From NCBI GenBank assembly GCA_041745535.1, contig JBGTIS010000344.1:1-49730 (forward strand): DNA of 49,730 bases, in the 5' to 3' direction. Below the pieces are notes generated by a model. That model was not told the origin of the DNA, ran no database searches, and was given only the letters and a program-made list of their open reading frames with translations. Below, in pieces: positions 1 through 7,479 of the stretch; positions within the stretch are counted from its first letter, which is position 1, and each line of letters opens with the position of its first letter. The position numbers and the translations under genes are program-made. This stretch comes from JBGTIS01 sp041745535. Its GTDB lineage: Bacteria; Bacteroidota; Bacteroidia; Cytophagales; Cyclobacteriaceae.

Positions 1-777
1 TGGAGAATCTTCAAACAGGCCTACCCATTTTTTGGCATACTGATGGGCGTTGGTAAAGTCATGAATAAACAGATAATAAGCTACATATACGCTAAAAAGG
101 TTTAGCTTTTCATTGAAGGTCAAATTATCCTCATCGTATTCGGGCAGGTTTACCTTAATAAACTTCTTAATTTCCTGATAATCGTGGGCTTTTCTGATGA
201 AACCCGTTTTTACATACCAGGCATTCAGGCGGGTTTGCACATTAGAAAGCAGATTGATGTTGTTAATCCGGTTATTCACATCTTTTACTTCCCTGATAAT
301 TTCGTTTACCTTTTCCTGATTTTCATTGTCGATACCCTGGGCCACAACCTGTTTTTCCCATTTTAGTATTTCCAGCATTTGTTCCAGGTTATCATTTTTT
401 TTCGCCAGCTTTTTCGCCTTTTTCAGTACCTTTAAACATTGCTTATATAAGCTGCGGTTAAATAATATTTGCGCATAATCGATGTATTCTCTGATTTTAA
501 TATCATTATTGCCAGCCAGATGATACAACCGCAAACAATGCAGCAACCGTTCGTACAGATACGCTTTCAAATTAGACAATTGTACCGCTTTGATGGAAGG
601 TTCGATGCTAAGCACATGATTATCATCAAATTCAGCCTGTTTTTCCATTATTTCAAAAAGGCGGATCACCTTGGTTTGCTCCTGCTGCCCCGACATTTGT
701 AACTTAAAATACCGTTTCTCGCTTTTGCTTAATGAACTAATAAGGGAAAATAAATAGTCAGATCTTTTTTTAGACAT
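1..777 (-). CDS. Unrecognised helical protein, C-terminus cut by window edge
   Basis: An open minus-strand frame of 259 codons runs from an ATG at 777-775 to base 1 without a stop, so the gene continues to the left. The protein begins MSKKRSDYLFSLISSLSKSE and is rich in Leu, Lys, Glu, Asn and Tyr, which suggests a mostly alpha-helical soluble protein. I see no signal peptide, no membrane segment and no catalytic motif. A basic stretch (residues about 125-140, KVLKKAKKLAKK) and regularly spaced aromatics could fit a TPR-like or coiled-coil fold, but that is a guess. It is divergent from leuA, with a 171-base gap that must hold both promoters. I do not recognise the family. Confidence 0.8.
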   Translation of the reverse strand, partial: MSKKRSDYLFSLISSLSKSEKRYFKLQMSGQQEQTKVIRLFEIMEKQAEFDDNHVLSIEPSIKAVQLSNLKAYLYERLLHCLRLYHLAGNNDIKIREYIDYAQILFNRSLYKQCLKVLKKAKKLAKKNDNLEQMLEILKWEKQVVAQGIDNENQEKVNEIIREVKDVNNRINNINLLSNVQTRLNAWYVKTGFIRKAHDYQEIKKFIKVNLPEYDEDNLTFNEKLNLFSVYVAYYLFIHDFTNAHQYAKKWVGLFEDSP

Positions 778-846
778 CGTAATTAAAACTAAAAATAATA
801 GTTATTCGTTATACACAGAAGGGGTTTTACGCAAATTAGTCTTTTC

Positions 847-874
847 TTTGAATTCGTAAATATAATTTATTTTG
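847..874 (+). promoter_or_regulatory. Possible leuA promoter
   Basis: A TTTG at 847-850 followed 17 bases later by TATTTTG (868-874) loosely resembles the Bacteroidetes -33/-7 promoter (TTTG and TAnnTTTG). The second box is one T short and the spacer is a little short, so this is only a weak candidate. No leader peptide or terminator hairpin was seen between here and leuA. Confidence 0.25.
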
Positions 875-948
875 GCTTTTTTACATACTACCTAACAACT
901 AATTTCAGCCCTGGATTCACAAGATTATAATTTCTTTAATAAAGTTTT

Positions 949-2109
949 ATGAGTACACAAGTTTATATCTTTGATACAACCCTGAGAGATGGAGAGCAGG
1001 TGCCTGGATGCCAGTTGAATACCGAAGAGAAGGTAATTATCGCGAAAGCACTGGATAATTTGGGAGTTGATGTGATTGAAGCCGGATTTCCTATTTCAAG
1101 TCCAGGCGATTTTAAGTCGGTTGTTGAGATATCCAAAGCTGTTTCCAGGCCCATTATTACCGCATTATCCCGTGCGGTTGAAAAAGATATAGACAAAGCG
1201 GCAGAAGCATTAAAATTCGCGAAAAGGGGCCGGATTCATACCGGCATTGGTACTTCTGATCAGCACGTATTTAATAAACTTAAATCAAACCGCGAAAATG
1301 TGTTGGAACGTGCGGTAGCGGCCGTAAAACACGCCAGGAAATACGTGGAAGATGTTGAGTTTTATGCTGAAGATGCTGGCCGCACCGATACCAAATATCT
1401 GGCTCAGGTTTGTGAAGCTGTGGTAAAAGCCGGAGCTACCGTACTGAATATTCCAGATACTACCGGTTTTTGCTTACCACACGAATATGGTGAGAAAATT
1501 AAATACCTTATGGAGAACGTGAAAGGTATTGAAAAGGCCATTATCTCTACCCATTGCCACAACGATTTGGGTTTGGCAACCGCTAATTCCATCGCGGCCA
1601 TACAGAATGGTGCCCGACAAATTGAGTGTACCATCAACGGTATCGGCGAACGTGCAGGAAATACTGCGCTGGAAGAGGTTGTGATGATCATGAGAAAACA
1701 TCCTCAGTTAGGTTTTCATACGCAGGTTGATTCCAAGCAGATTTATCCTATCAGCCAGTTGGTCTCCAAAATGATGAACATGACCATTCAGGCTAATAAA
1801 GCCGTAGTTGGTAAAAATGCTTTCTCCCACTCTTCCGGTATCCACCAGGACGGTGTAATCAAAAACCGGGAAAATTATGAAATTATCGATCCGGTTGAAG
1901 TCGGGGTCAGCGAATCCTCCATCATCCTGACTGCCCGCAGCGGAAGAGCCGCTCTTAAGTACAATCTTGAAAAAATTGGTATTGACCTCACCAAAGAAGA
2001 ACTTGACGAAGCTTACGAAAGATTCCTGGAACTAGCCGACGAACTCAAAATTGTTCGGGACCAGGATTTGAAACAAATGATGAAAAATTTATCATTTAAA
2101 ACTGTCTGA
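949..2109 (+). CDS. leuA: 2-isopropylmalate synthase, short form
   Basis: Condenses 2-ketoisovalerate with acetyl-CoA, the first committed step of leucine synthesis. The HMGL-like TIM barrel carries the expected signatures: FDTTLRDGEQ (residues 8-17), the metal-binding THCHNDLG (201-208), NGIGERAGN (230-238) and SHSSGIHQDG (293-302). At 386 residues it ends soon after the catalytic and linker parts. The C-terminal leucine-sensing dimer domain of the roughly 500-residue enzymes is absent, so classical leucine feedback through that domain is not expected. It is first in a leuA-leuC-leuD-leuB run, 80 bases before leuC. A homocitrate- or citramalate-synthase-like role is possible from the fold, but the context strongly favours LeuA. 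Confidence 0.93.
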   Translation: MSTQVYIFDTTLRDGEQVPGCQLNTEEKVIIAKALDNLGVDVIEAGFPISSPGDFKSVVEISKAVSRPIITALSRAVEKDIDKAAEALKFAKRGRIHTGIGTSDQHVFNKLKSNRENVLERAVAAVKHARKYVEDVEFYAEDAGRTDTKYLAQVCEAVVKAGATVLNIPDTTGFCLPHEYGEKIKYLMENVKGIEKAIISTHCHNDLGLATANSIAAIQNGARQIECTINGIGERAGNTALEEVVMIMRKHPQLGFHTQVDSKQIYPISQLVSKMMNMTIQANKAVVGKNAFSHSSGIHQDGVIKNRENYEIIDPVEVGVSESSIILTARSGRAALKYNLEKIGIDLTKEELDEAYERFLELADELKIVRDQDLKQMMKNLSFKTV

Positions 2110-2189
2110 GCTTTTCCTTCGGGAATAACCCAGGAACCTGCAATTAATTAGTTTAAATATAATTATTCATTAATAAAGCAAACTAACCT

Positions 2190-3608
2190 ATGTCTGCGAA
2201 AACTTTATTTGATAAAATCTGGGATGCGCATGTGGTGAAAAAATTGGAAAACGGACCAGAAATTCTATACATCGATCGCCATTTTATCCATGAGGTTACC
2301 AGTCCTCAGGCTTTTGGCGGACTCGATAAAAGAGGAATCAAGGCGCGGCGTCCGTCCCAAACCATAGCTACTGCCGACCATAACGTTCCCACCATCGACC
2401 AGCATTTGCCCATTAAAGAGGCCCTTTCACGGCAGCAGGTAGAAAAACTAAAAGAAAACTGTGCCAACCACAATGTTGAGCTGTATGGCTTGGGCCACCC
2501 TTACCAGGGAATTGTGCATGTAATTGGCCCTGAACTGGGTATTACACTACCGGGCATGACCATCGTATGTGGCGACAGCCATACGTCTACCCATGGTGCT
2601 TTTGGCAATATTGCCTTCGGTATCGGTACCAGTGAAGTAGAGCAGGTTTTGGCAACCCAGTGTTTGCTACAGAGCAAACCTAAGAAAATGAAAATTGAAA
2701 TCAATGGCAAATTACCCAAAGGGGTGGTTTCCAAAGATATTATTCTGTATATCATTTCTAAAATTTCTGCCAGTGGCGGCACCGGCTATTTTGTGGAATA
2801 CGCAGGTTCTACCATCAAAGACCTGTCTATGGAAGCCCGGATGACCATCTGTAACATGAGCATTGAGATGGGCGCACGCGGTGGTATGATTGCCCCCGAT
2901 GAAAAAACAATTGAATATATCAAAGGCAGAAAGTTTGCGCCGAAAGGTGAAAAATTTGATGAGCTGGTACAGTACTGGCAAACTTTGAAATCGGACGAAG
3001 GTGCCGTTTTTGACCAGGAATATCAGTACGATGCAGCGGACATCGTGCCTATGATTACGTATGGCACCAATCCCGGCATGGGCATCAAAATTACCGATTC
3101 GGTGCCTGAAGTACGTGATATCAATGAGGATGATCAAAAATCTTTTCAGAAATCGCTGGCCTATATGGGAATTGAACCCGGCACACAGTTGCTGGGCAAA
3201 AAGGTAAATTATGTGTTTATCGGCAGTTGTACCAATGGGCGCATTGAAGACCTGAGAATGGTGGCAGAAATGGTAAAAGGGAAGAAAAAAGCACCCCATA
3301 TCAATGCCATGATTATACCTGGTTCCAAACAGGTAGAAAAGCAGGCCCTGGCTGAAGGATTGAACAAAATTCTGGAAGCAGCTGGTTTTCAGCTGCGACA
3401 ACCGGGTTGTTCGGCGTGCCTGGGTATGAATGAAGACAAAGTGCCCAAAGGTGAATACTGTGTATCAACTTCCAACAGAAATTTTGAGGGCAGACAGGGA
3501 CCGGGAGCTAGAACATTTCTGGTAAGCCCGCTTACCGCGGCAGCTACGGCCATTAATGGATATATTACTGATGTACGGGAAATGTTAACAGAACCAGAAC
3601 TTGTTTAA
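2190..3608 (+). CDS. leuC: 3-isopropylmalate dehydratase large subunit
   Basis: Large, [4Fe-4S]-binding subunit of isopropylmalate isomerase, which converts 2-isopropylmalate to 3-isopropylmalate together with LeuD. The three cluster ligands are visible as Cys347 in GSCTNGR and Cys407/Cys410 in GCSACLG. The substrate-binding stretches VCGDSHTSTHGAFG (127-139) and FGIGTSEVEQV are intact. Length 472 residues matches the bacterial family (about 466-470). It follows leuA and is separated from leuD by 182 AT-rich bases in which I found no gene or clear hairpin, so the two subunit genes are probably still cotranscribed. Confidence 0.97.
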   Translation: MSAKTLFDKIWDAHVVKKLENGPEILYIDRHFIHEVTSPQAFGGLDKRGIKARRPSQTIATADHNVPTIDQHLPIKEALSRQQVEKLKENCANHNVELYGLGHPYQGIVHVIGPELGITLPGMTIVCGDSHTSTHGAFGNIAFGIGTSEVEQVLATQCLLQSKPKKMKIEINGKLPKGVVSKDIILYIISKISASGGTGYFVEYAGSTIKDLSMEARMTICNMSIEMGARGGMIAPDEKTIEYIKGRKFAPKGEKFDELVQYWQTLKSDEGAVFDQEYQYDAADIVPMITYGTNPGMGIKITDSVPEVRDINEDDQKSFQKSLAYMGIEPGTQLLGKKVNYVFIGSCTNGRIEDLRMVAEMVKGKKKAPHINAMIIPGSKQVEKQALAEGLNKILEAAGFQLRQPGCSACLGMNEDKVPKGEYCVSTSNRNFEGRQGPGARTFLVSPLTAAATAINGYITDVREMLTEPELV

Positions 3609-3790
3609 CAAACTTAATAAAATTTCTGATCCATACTTTGTGTCTGATTATGATAAGAAATGACAAGAACAGGCACTCACCTTATTTTGAATTAATAATA
3701 TAAACATAAATATCAGGTTGTCAGGCAATTATCTTATTAATCATTAATTTTAGTTTAATCCAATAAAAACCGAAAAACCTTGTTAATGAT

Positions 3791-4384
3791 ATGGACAAAT
3801 TTAAAACACTAACTTCCACCATAGTTCCCATCGCTACGCAGAATATTGATACCGATCAAATTATTCCTGCCCGGTTCCTGAAAGCGACCACACGCGACGG
3901 ATTTGGAGAGAACTTATTCCGAGACTGGCGGTATGATGAAGACGGGAATCCGAAAAAAGATTTTATGCTAAATCAGCCTGATATATCCGGAGAAATACTG
4001 GTAGCAGGTAAAAACTTTGGTTCCGGTTCAAGTCGGGAACATGCTGCCTGGGCTATTTACGATTATGGTTTTAAAGCGGTTGTGTCGAGTTTCTTTGCTG
4101 ATATATTTAAAAATAACGCATTGAACAATGGCCTACTGCCGGTTCAGGTATCTGAGGTTTTTCTCAGTGAGATTTTCAAACAGTATGAAAAAAACAATGA
4201 CCTGCACCTTAAAATTGATCTTGAAAATCAAACAATTACCATTGAAGAAACCGGTCAATCTGAATCATTCGATATAAATGCATACAAAAAATATTGCCTG
4301 GTAAATGGCTACGACGATATTGATTATCTGATCAGCCAGCGGGAAGCTATCGAAGAATTTGAACTTAAATCCTCAATCTATTAA
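3791..4384 (+). CDS. leuD: 3-isopropylmalate dehydratase small subunit
   Basis: Swivelling small subunit of isopropylmalate isomerase, partner of the upstream LeuC. The family signatures NIDTDQIIPARFL (residues 18-30), GKNFGSGSSREHAAWA (about 74-89) and NNALNNGLLPV are complete. At 197 residues it is of normal length. The start MDKFKTLTSTIVP fits the usual N-terminus. The gap to leuB is only 19 bases when LeuB is started at its conserved Met, so the two genes are coupled in one operon. Confidence 0.96.
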   Translation: MDKFKTLTSTIVPIATQNIDTDQIIPARFLKATTRDGFGENLFRDWRYDEDGNPKKDFMLNQPDISGEILVAGKNFGSGSSREHAAWAIYDYGFKAVVSSFFADIFKNNALNNGLLPVQVSEVFLSEIFKQYEKNNDLHLKIDLENQTITIEETGQSESFDINAYKKYCLVNGYDDIDYLISQREAIEEFELKSSIY

Positions 4385-4403
4385 CCAAATTACAATTTAT
4401 TTT

Positions 4404-5486
4404 ATGAAGAAGAAAATAACGGTTTTAGCTGGAGATGGTATAGGGCCAGAAGTTACTAAACAAGCCCTGAAGGTGTTAAGAGCTATTGAAAAGGCCTACG
4501 ATCACGAATTTACATTCACACCCGGGCAGGTAGGCGCGGTAGCTATTGACGAAACTGGAAACCCATTTCCTAAAGAAACTGAAAAACTTTGTCTGGCTGC
4601 TGATGCCATTCTTTTTGGTGCTATTGGTCATCCAAAATACGACAATGATCCCAATGCCAAAGTACGCCCTGAACAGGGTTTACTATCTATGCGGAAAAAA
4701 TTGGGCCTGTTCTGCAACGTACGTCCCATTAAAAGTTACAGCATTCTGCATTCTATTTCTCCTTTGAAAGAACATATCGTCAAAAATTCTGACTTTGTGG
4801 TGTTCCGTGAACTTACCGGCGGTATTTACTTCGGTGAACCCCGGGGCAGAAGCGAAGATGGGAACACGGCTTACGACACTTGCATTTATACCAAGGAGGA
4901 AATCGAGAGAATTACCAAACTTGCCTTTGAGGCAGCTGGCAAGCGGAAAAAAAAGGTGACCTTGGTAGACAAAGCCAATGTACTCGCTACTTCCCGCCTG
5001 TGGCGCGAAACGGTACAGGCATATAGCCGTCAGCATCCTGATATTAAATTAGATTACCTGTTTATCGACAATGCTGCTATGAAGCTGATCCAGAATCCCG
5101 GATATTTTGACGTAGTGCTCACAGAAAATATGTTTGGCGATATTCTTACTGATGCTGCTTCTGTAATTACAGGCTCCATTGGCATGCTGCCTTCTGCTTC
5201 TATTGGCGAAAAAGTAGGTCTGTTTGAACCTATACATGGTTCTTATCCTGAAGTAGCCGGACAACTTCGGGCGAACCCGATCGGTTCTATTCTATCTGCG
5301 GCCATGTTGCTGAACTATTCATTTGGTATGATTGAGGAAAGCAAGGCGATCGAGGAAGCTGTAAGCCAGTCGCTAACCGAAGGCATTGTAACGGAAGATC
5401 TGAACCAGGAAAAAGCCTATTCAACTGATGAAGTTGGCGATAAAATAGCCTCTCTGATTTGGTCGAAGCGAAAAGTAAAAGCTTAG
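4404..5486 (+). CDS. leuB: 3-isopropylmalate dehydrogenase
   Basis: NAD-dependent oxidative decarboxylation of 3-isopropylmalate to 2-ketoisocaproate, the last leucine-specific step before transamination. I chose the ATG at 4404 because it gives the canonical N-terminus MKKKITVLAGDGIGPEV; a longer frame opens at 4359 but would add 15 non-conserved residues overlapping leuD. The core shows RKKLGLFCNVRP, RELTGGIYFG, DKANVL, the metal-binding ENMFGDILTDAAS and the cofactor stretch EPIHGSYPEVAG. Length 360 residues is typical. No terminator hairpin is visible after the stop; the ilv leader region begins within 100 bases. Confidence 0.96.
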   Translation: MKKKITVLAGDGIGPEVTKQALKVLRAIEKAYDHEFTFTPGQVGAVAIDETGNPFPKETEKLCLAADAILFGAIGHPKYDNDPNAKVRPEQGLLSMRKKLGLFCNVRPIKSYSILHSISPLKEHIVKNSDFVVFRELTGGIYFGEPRGRSEDGNTAYDTCIYTKEEIERITKLAFEAAGKRKKKVTLVDKANVLATSRLWRETVQAYSRQHPDIKLDYLFIDNAAMKLIQNPGYFDVVLTENMFGDILTDAASVITGSIGMLPSASIGEKVGLFEPIHGSYPEVAGQLRANPIGSILSAAMLLNYSFGMIEESKAIEEAVSQSLTEGIVTEDLNQEKAYSTDEVGDKIASLIWSKRKVKA

Positions 5487-5517
5487 TACAATTAATTACA
5501 ATAATCTGTTTTTGAAA

Positions 5518-5549
5518 CTTGTAATATTTAATATAAGTTACTATGTTTG
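5518..5549 (+). promoter_or_regulatory. Candidate ilv leader promoter
   Basis: CTTG at 5518-5521 followed after 20 bases by TATGTTTG at 5542-5549 matches the Bacteroidetes -33/-7 pattern (TTG and TAnnTTTG). Transcription would start near 5555, about 15 bases before the leader-peptide ATG at 5571. This spacing supports the attenuator reading. Read-through from leuB is also possible. Confidence 0.45.
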
Positions 5550-5570
5550 CCGACCAAATTTATTATTTAT

Positions 5571-5639
5571 ATGACATCTATTATAGTTATTCTGACCGTC
5601 GTGATTATCGTCGTGGTGAGTTCGCCAGCAACGGGGTGA
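5571..5639 (+). CDS. ilv operon leader peptide (Ile/Val-rich, 22 aa)
   Basis: A 22-codon frame starts at ATG 5571 and stops at TGA 5637-5639. It begins MTSIIVILTVVIIVVV and ends SSPATG. Twelve of its 22 residues are branched-chain amino acids (5 Ile, 6 Val, 1 Leu), packed in codons 4-16. The general look resembles the enterobacterial IlvL leader (Thr at position 2, then runs of Ile and Val). It sits in front of a terminator hairpin and of ilvD, and its stop codon overlaps one arm of a possible antiterminator. The inferred role is to let ribosome stalling at scarce Ile-, Val- or Leu-tRNA switch ilvDBHC transcription on. No protein function is expected for the peptide. Confidence 0.82.
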   Translation: MTSIIVILTVVIIVVVSSPATG

Positions 5640-5679
5640 GAATGGACTATATATACCATATTTAAAAGCTCTTCTCCCC
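5635..5679 (+). promoter_or_regulatory. Candidate antiterminator of the ilv attenuator
   Basis: GGTGAGAA at 5635-5642 can pair with TTCTCCCC at 5672-5679 (seven pairs and one T-C mismatch). This would consume much of the 5' arm and loop of the terminator hairpin, so the two structures exclude each other. The 5' partner overlaps the leader stop codon: a ribosome that finishes the leader would cover it (terminator forms), while one stalled on the Ile/Val codons would leave it free (antiterminator forms). Pairing was found by eye; no folding energies were calculated. Confidence 0.55.
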
Positions 5680-5699
5680 TGGTGAAGGGCTTTTTTCGT
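5664..5699 (+). terminator. Attenuator terminator before ilvD
   Basis: An 11-pair stem (5664-5674 with 5684-5694, one G-T wobble) encloses a 9-base loop and merges into a run of six T (5691-5696). It is a good intrinsic terminator placed between the Ile/Val-rich leader peptide and ilvD, 37 bases before the ilvD ATG. Confidence 0.85.
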
Positions 5700-5736
5700 T
5701 TTTCAGAAATGCAGATTTAAAACTATATCAATAAAA

Positions 5737-7413
5737 ATGTTAAATAAGTACAGTAGAATATTAACCCAGGACGATACCTTACCAGCCGCACAGGCTATGC
5801 TATATGGCATTGGCCTTAAAGATGAAGATTTTCAGAAAGCACAGGTAGGCATTGCCAGCACTGGTTATGAGGGCAACACCTGTAATATGCATTTAAACGC
5901 ACAGGCGGCTGAAATAAAAAAACATGTAACTGTATCTGGTTTGGTAGGCCTTATTTTTAATACCATTGGGGTAAGCGATGGCATGTCCAATGGTACTTCC
6001 GGTATGTCATATTCGTTACCTTCCCGTGATATTATCGCCGATTCTATGGAAACGGTAGTAAGCGCGCAGTTTTATGATGCCCTGGTTGCCATTGCTGGTT
6101 GCGATAAAAATATGCCTGGCGCCCTGATGGCCATGGGTAGGCTGAACAGACCGGCTATCCTGGTGTATGGCGGCACCATCAGCCCTGGAAAATACAAAGG
6201 CGAAGATCTTAATATTATTTCCGCGTTTGAAGCACTCGGCAAACGCATTGCCGGTAACATATCTTTAGAAGATTTTAAAGGTGTGGTAAAAAATGCCTGT
6301 CCCGGCGCAGGCGCATGCGGTGGAATGTATACAGCCAATACCATTGCCTCTGCTATAGAAGCCATGGGCATGAGTTTGCCATACAGTTCTTCCAATCCGG
6401 CCACCAGTCCCGAAAAGAAAGAAGAATTAAAACAGGTAGGCAAAGCCATATACCACTTGCTGGAAAAAGATATCAAACCCAGAGATATTATGACCCGCAC
6501 CGCTTTTGAAAATGCCATTACCATAGTAATGGCCCTGGGTGGATCTACCAATGCCGTTTTACATTTGATTGCCATGAGTAAATCGGTAGGCCTTGATATT
6601 TCCCTGGCAGATTTCCAAAGAATCAGCGACCAGACACCTTTCCTGGCCGATTTAAAACCCAGCGGAAAATATTTAATGGAAGATTTACACCAGGTAGGTG
6701 GCGTCCCTGCTGTTATGAAAATGCTACTGGCAGAAGGATTTCTGAAAGGTGATTGCATCACCGTTACCGGAAAAACCATTGCCGAAAACCTGGAAGAAGT
6801 AAGACCTTTGGATGCCGGCCAAAAAATAGTTTTTCCGGTTGACCAGCCCTTAAAAGCTACTGGTCACCTGCAAATTCTGTATGGCAATCTGGCCAGCGAA
6901 GGGTCTGTAGCCAAAATTACAGGTAAAGAAGGTGAGGTTTTCAAAGGAACTGCCAAAGTTTTTGATAGCGAACAGGAAGCCAATGATGCCATTATTGGTA
7001 AAAAAATACAGGCGGGCGATGTAATTGTAATTCGCTATGAAGGCCCTAAAGGAGGCCCTGGCATGCGTGAAATGTTAAAACCTACTTCTGCCATTATGGG
7101 AACAGGTTTGGGTAAGCAGGTTGCCCTTATTACAGACGGTCGCTTTTCAGGTGGCACCCACGGTTTTGTGGTAGGCCATATTACGCCGGAAGCCTATTTG
7201 GGCGGTACCATCGCACTACTGCGAAATGGTGATCGCATCCTAATTGATGCGATTAATAAAAAAATTGAAGTCCTGTTAAATGACGAGGAACTAAATGAGC
7301 GAAAAGCTAAGTGGAAACAACCTGCCCCCAAGGCATCCAATGGTATTTTATACAAATACATGCATTCGGTTTCTTCCGCTTCAGAAGGTTGTGTGACTGA
7401 TGAATTCAAATAG
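5737..7413 (+). CDS. ilvD: Dihydroxy-acid dehydratase
   Basis: Fe-S enzyme that dehydrates 2,3-dihydroxy-isovalerate and 2,3-dihydroxy-3-methylvalerate to the keto acids of valine and isoleucine. Cluster cysteines are visible as Cys49 (GNTCNMH), Cys122 (GCDKNMPG) and Cys194 (GACGGMYTANT). C-terminal signatures GPKGGPGMREML and TDGRFSGGTHGFVVGHITPE are intact. Length 558 residues matches the shorter IlvD class. It is the first structural gene after the attenuator, and the ilvB ATG follows 66 bases after its stop. Confidence 0.97.
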   Translation: MLNKYSRILTQDDTLPAAQAMLYGIGLKDEDFQKAQVGIASTGYEGNTCNMHLNAQAAEIKKHVTVSGLVGLIFNTIGVSDGMSNGTSGMSYSLPSRDIIADSMETVVSAQFYDALVAIAGCDKNMPGALMAMGRLNRPAILVYGGTISPGKYKGEDLNIISAFEALGKRIAGNISLEDFKGVVKNACPGAGACGGMYTANTIASAIEAMGMSLPYSSSNPATSPEKKEELKQVGKAIYHLLEKDIKPRDIMTRTAFENAITIVMALGGSTNAVLHLIAMSKSVGLDISLADFQRISDQTPFLADLKPSGKYLMEDLHQVGGVPAVMKMLLAEGFLKGDCITVTGKTIAENLEEVRPLDAGQKIVFPVDQPLKATGHLQILYGNLASEGSVAKITGKEGEVFKGTAKVFDSEQEANDAIIGKKIQAGDVIVIRYEGPKGGPGMREMLKPTSAIMGTGLGKQVALITDGRFSGGTHGFVVGHITPEAYLGGTIALLRNGDRILIDAINKKIEVLLNDEELNERKAKWKQPAPKASNGILYKYMHSVSSASEGCVTDEFK

Positions 7414-7479
7414 GATATATTACTGATATTCAGTAAATTAACTAAAATTGATTAAAGTATATTTTAAACTATAAATCCC

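Noticed and set aside
780..948. Leucine leader attenuator before leuA
   Set aside because: No Leu-rich short frame and no terminator-like hairpin are present, unlike before ilvD.
3609..3790. Possible leader or regulatory element between leuC and leuD
   Set aside because: No branched-chain-rich frame and no hairpin with a T run were found.
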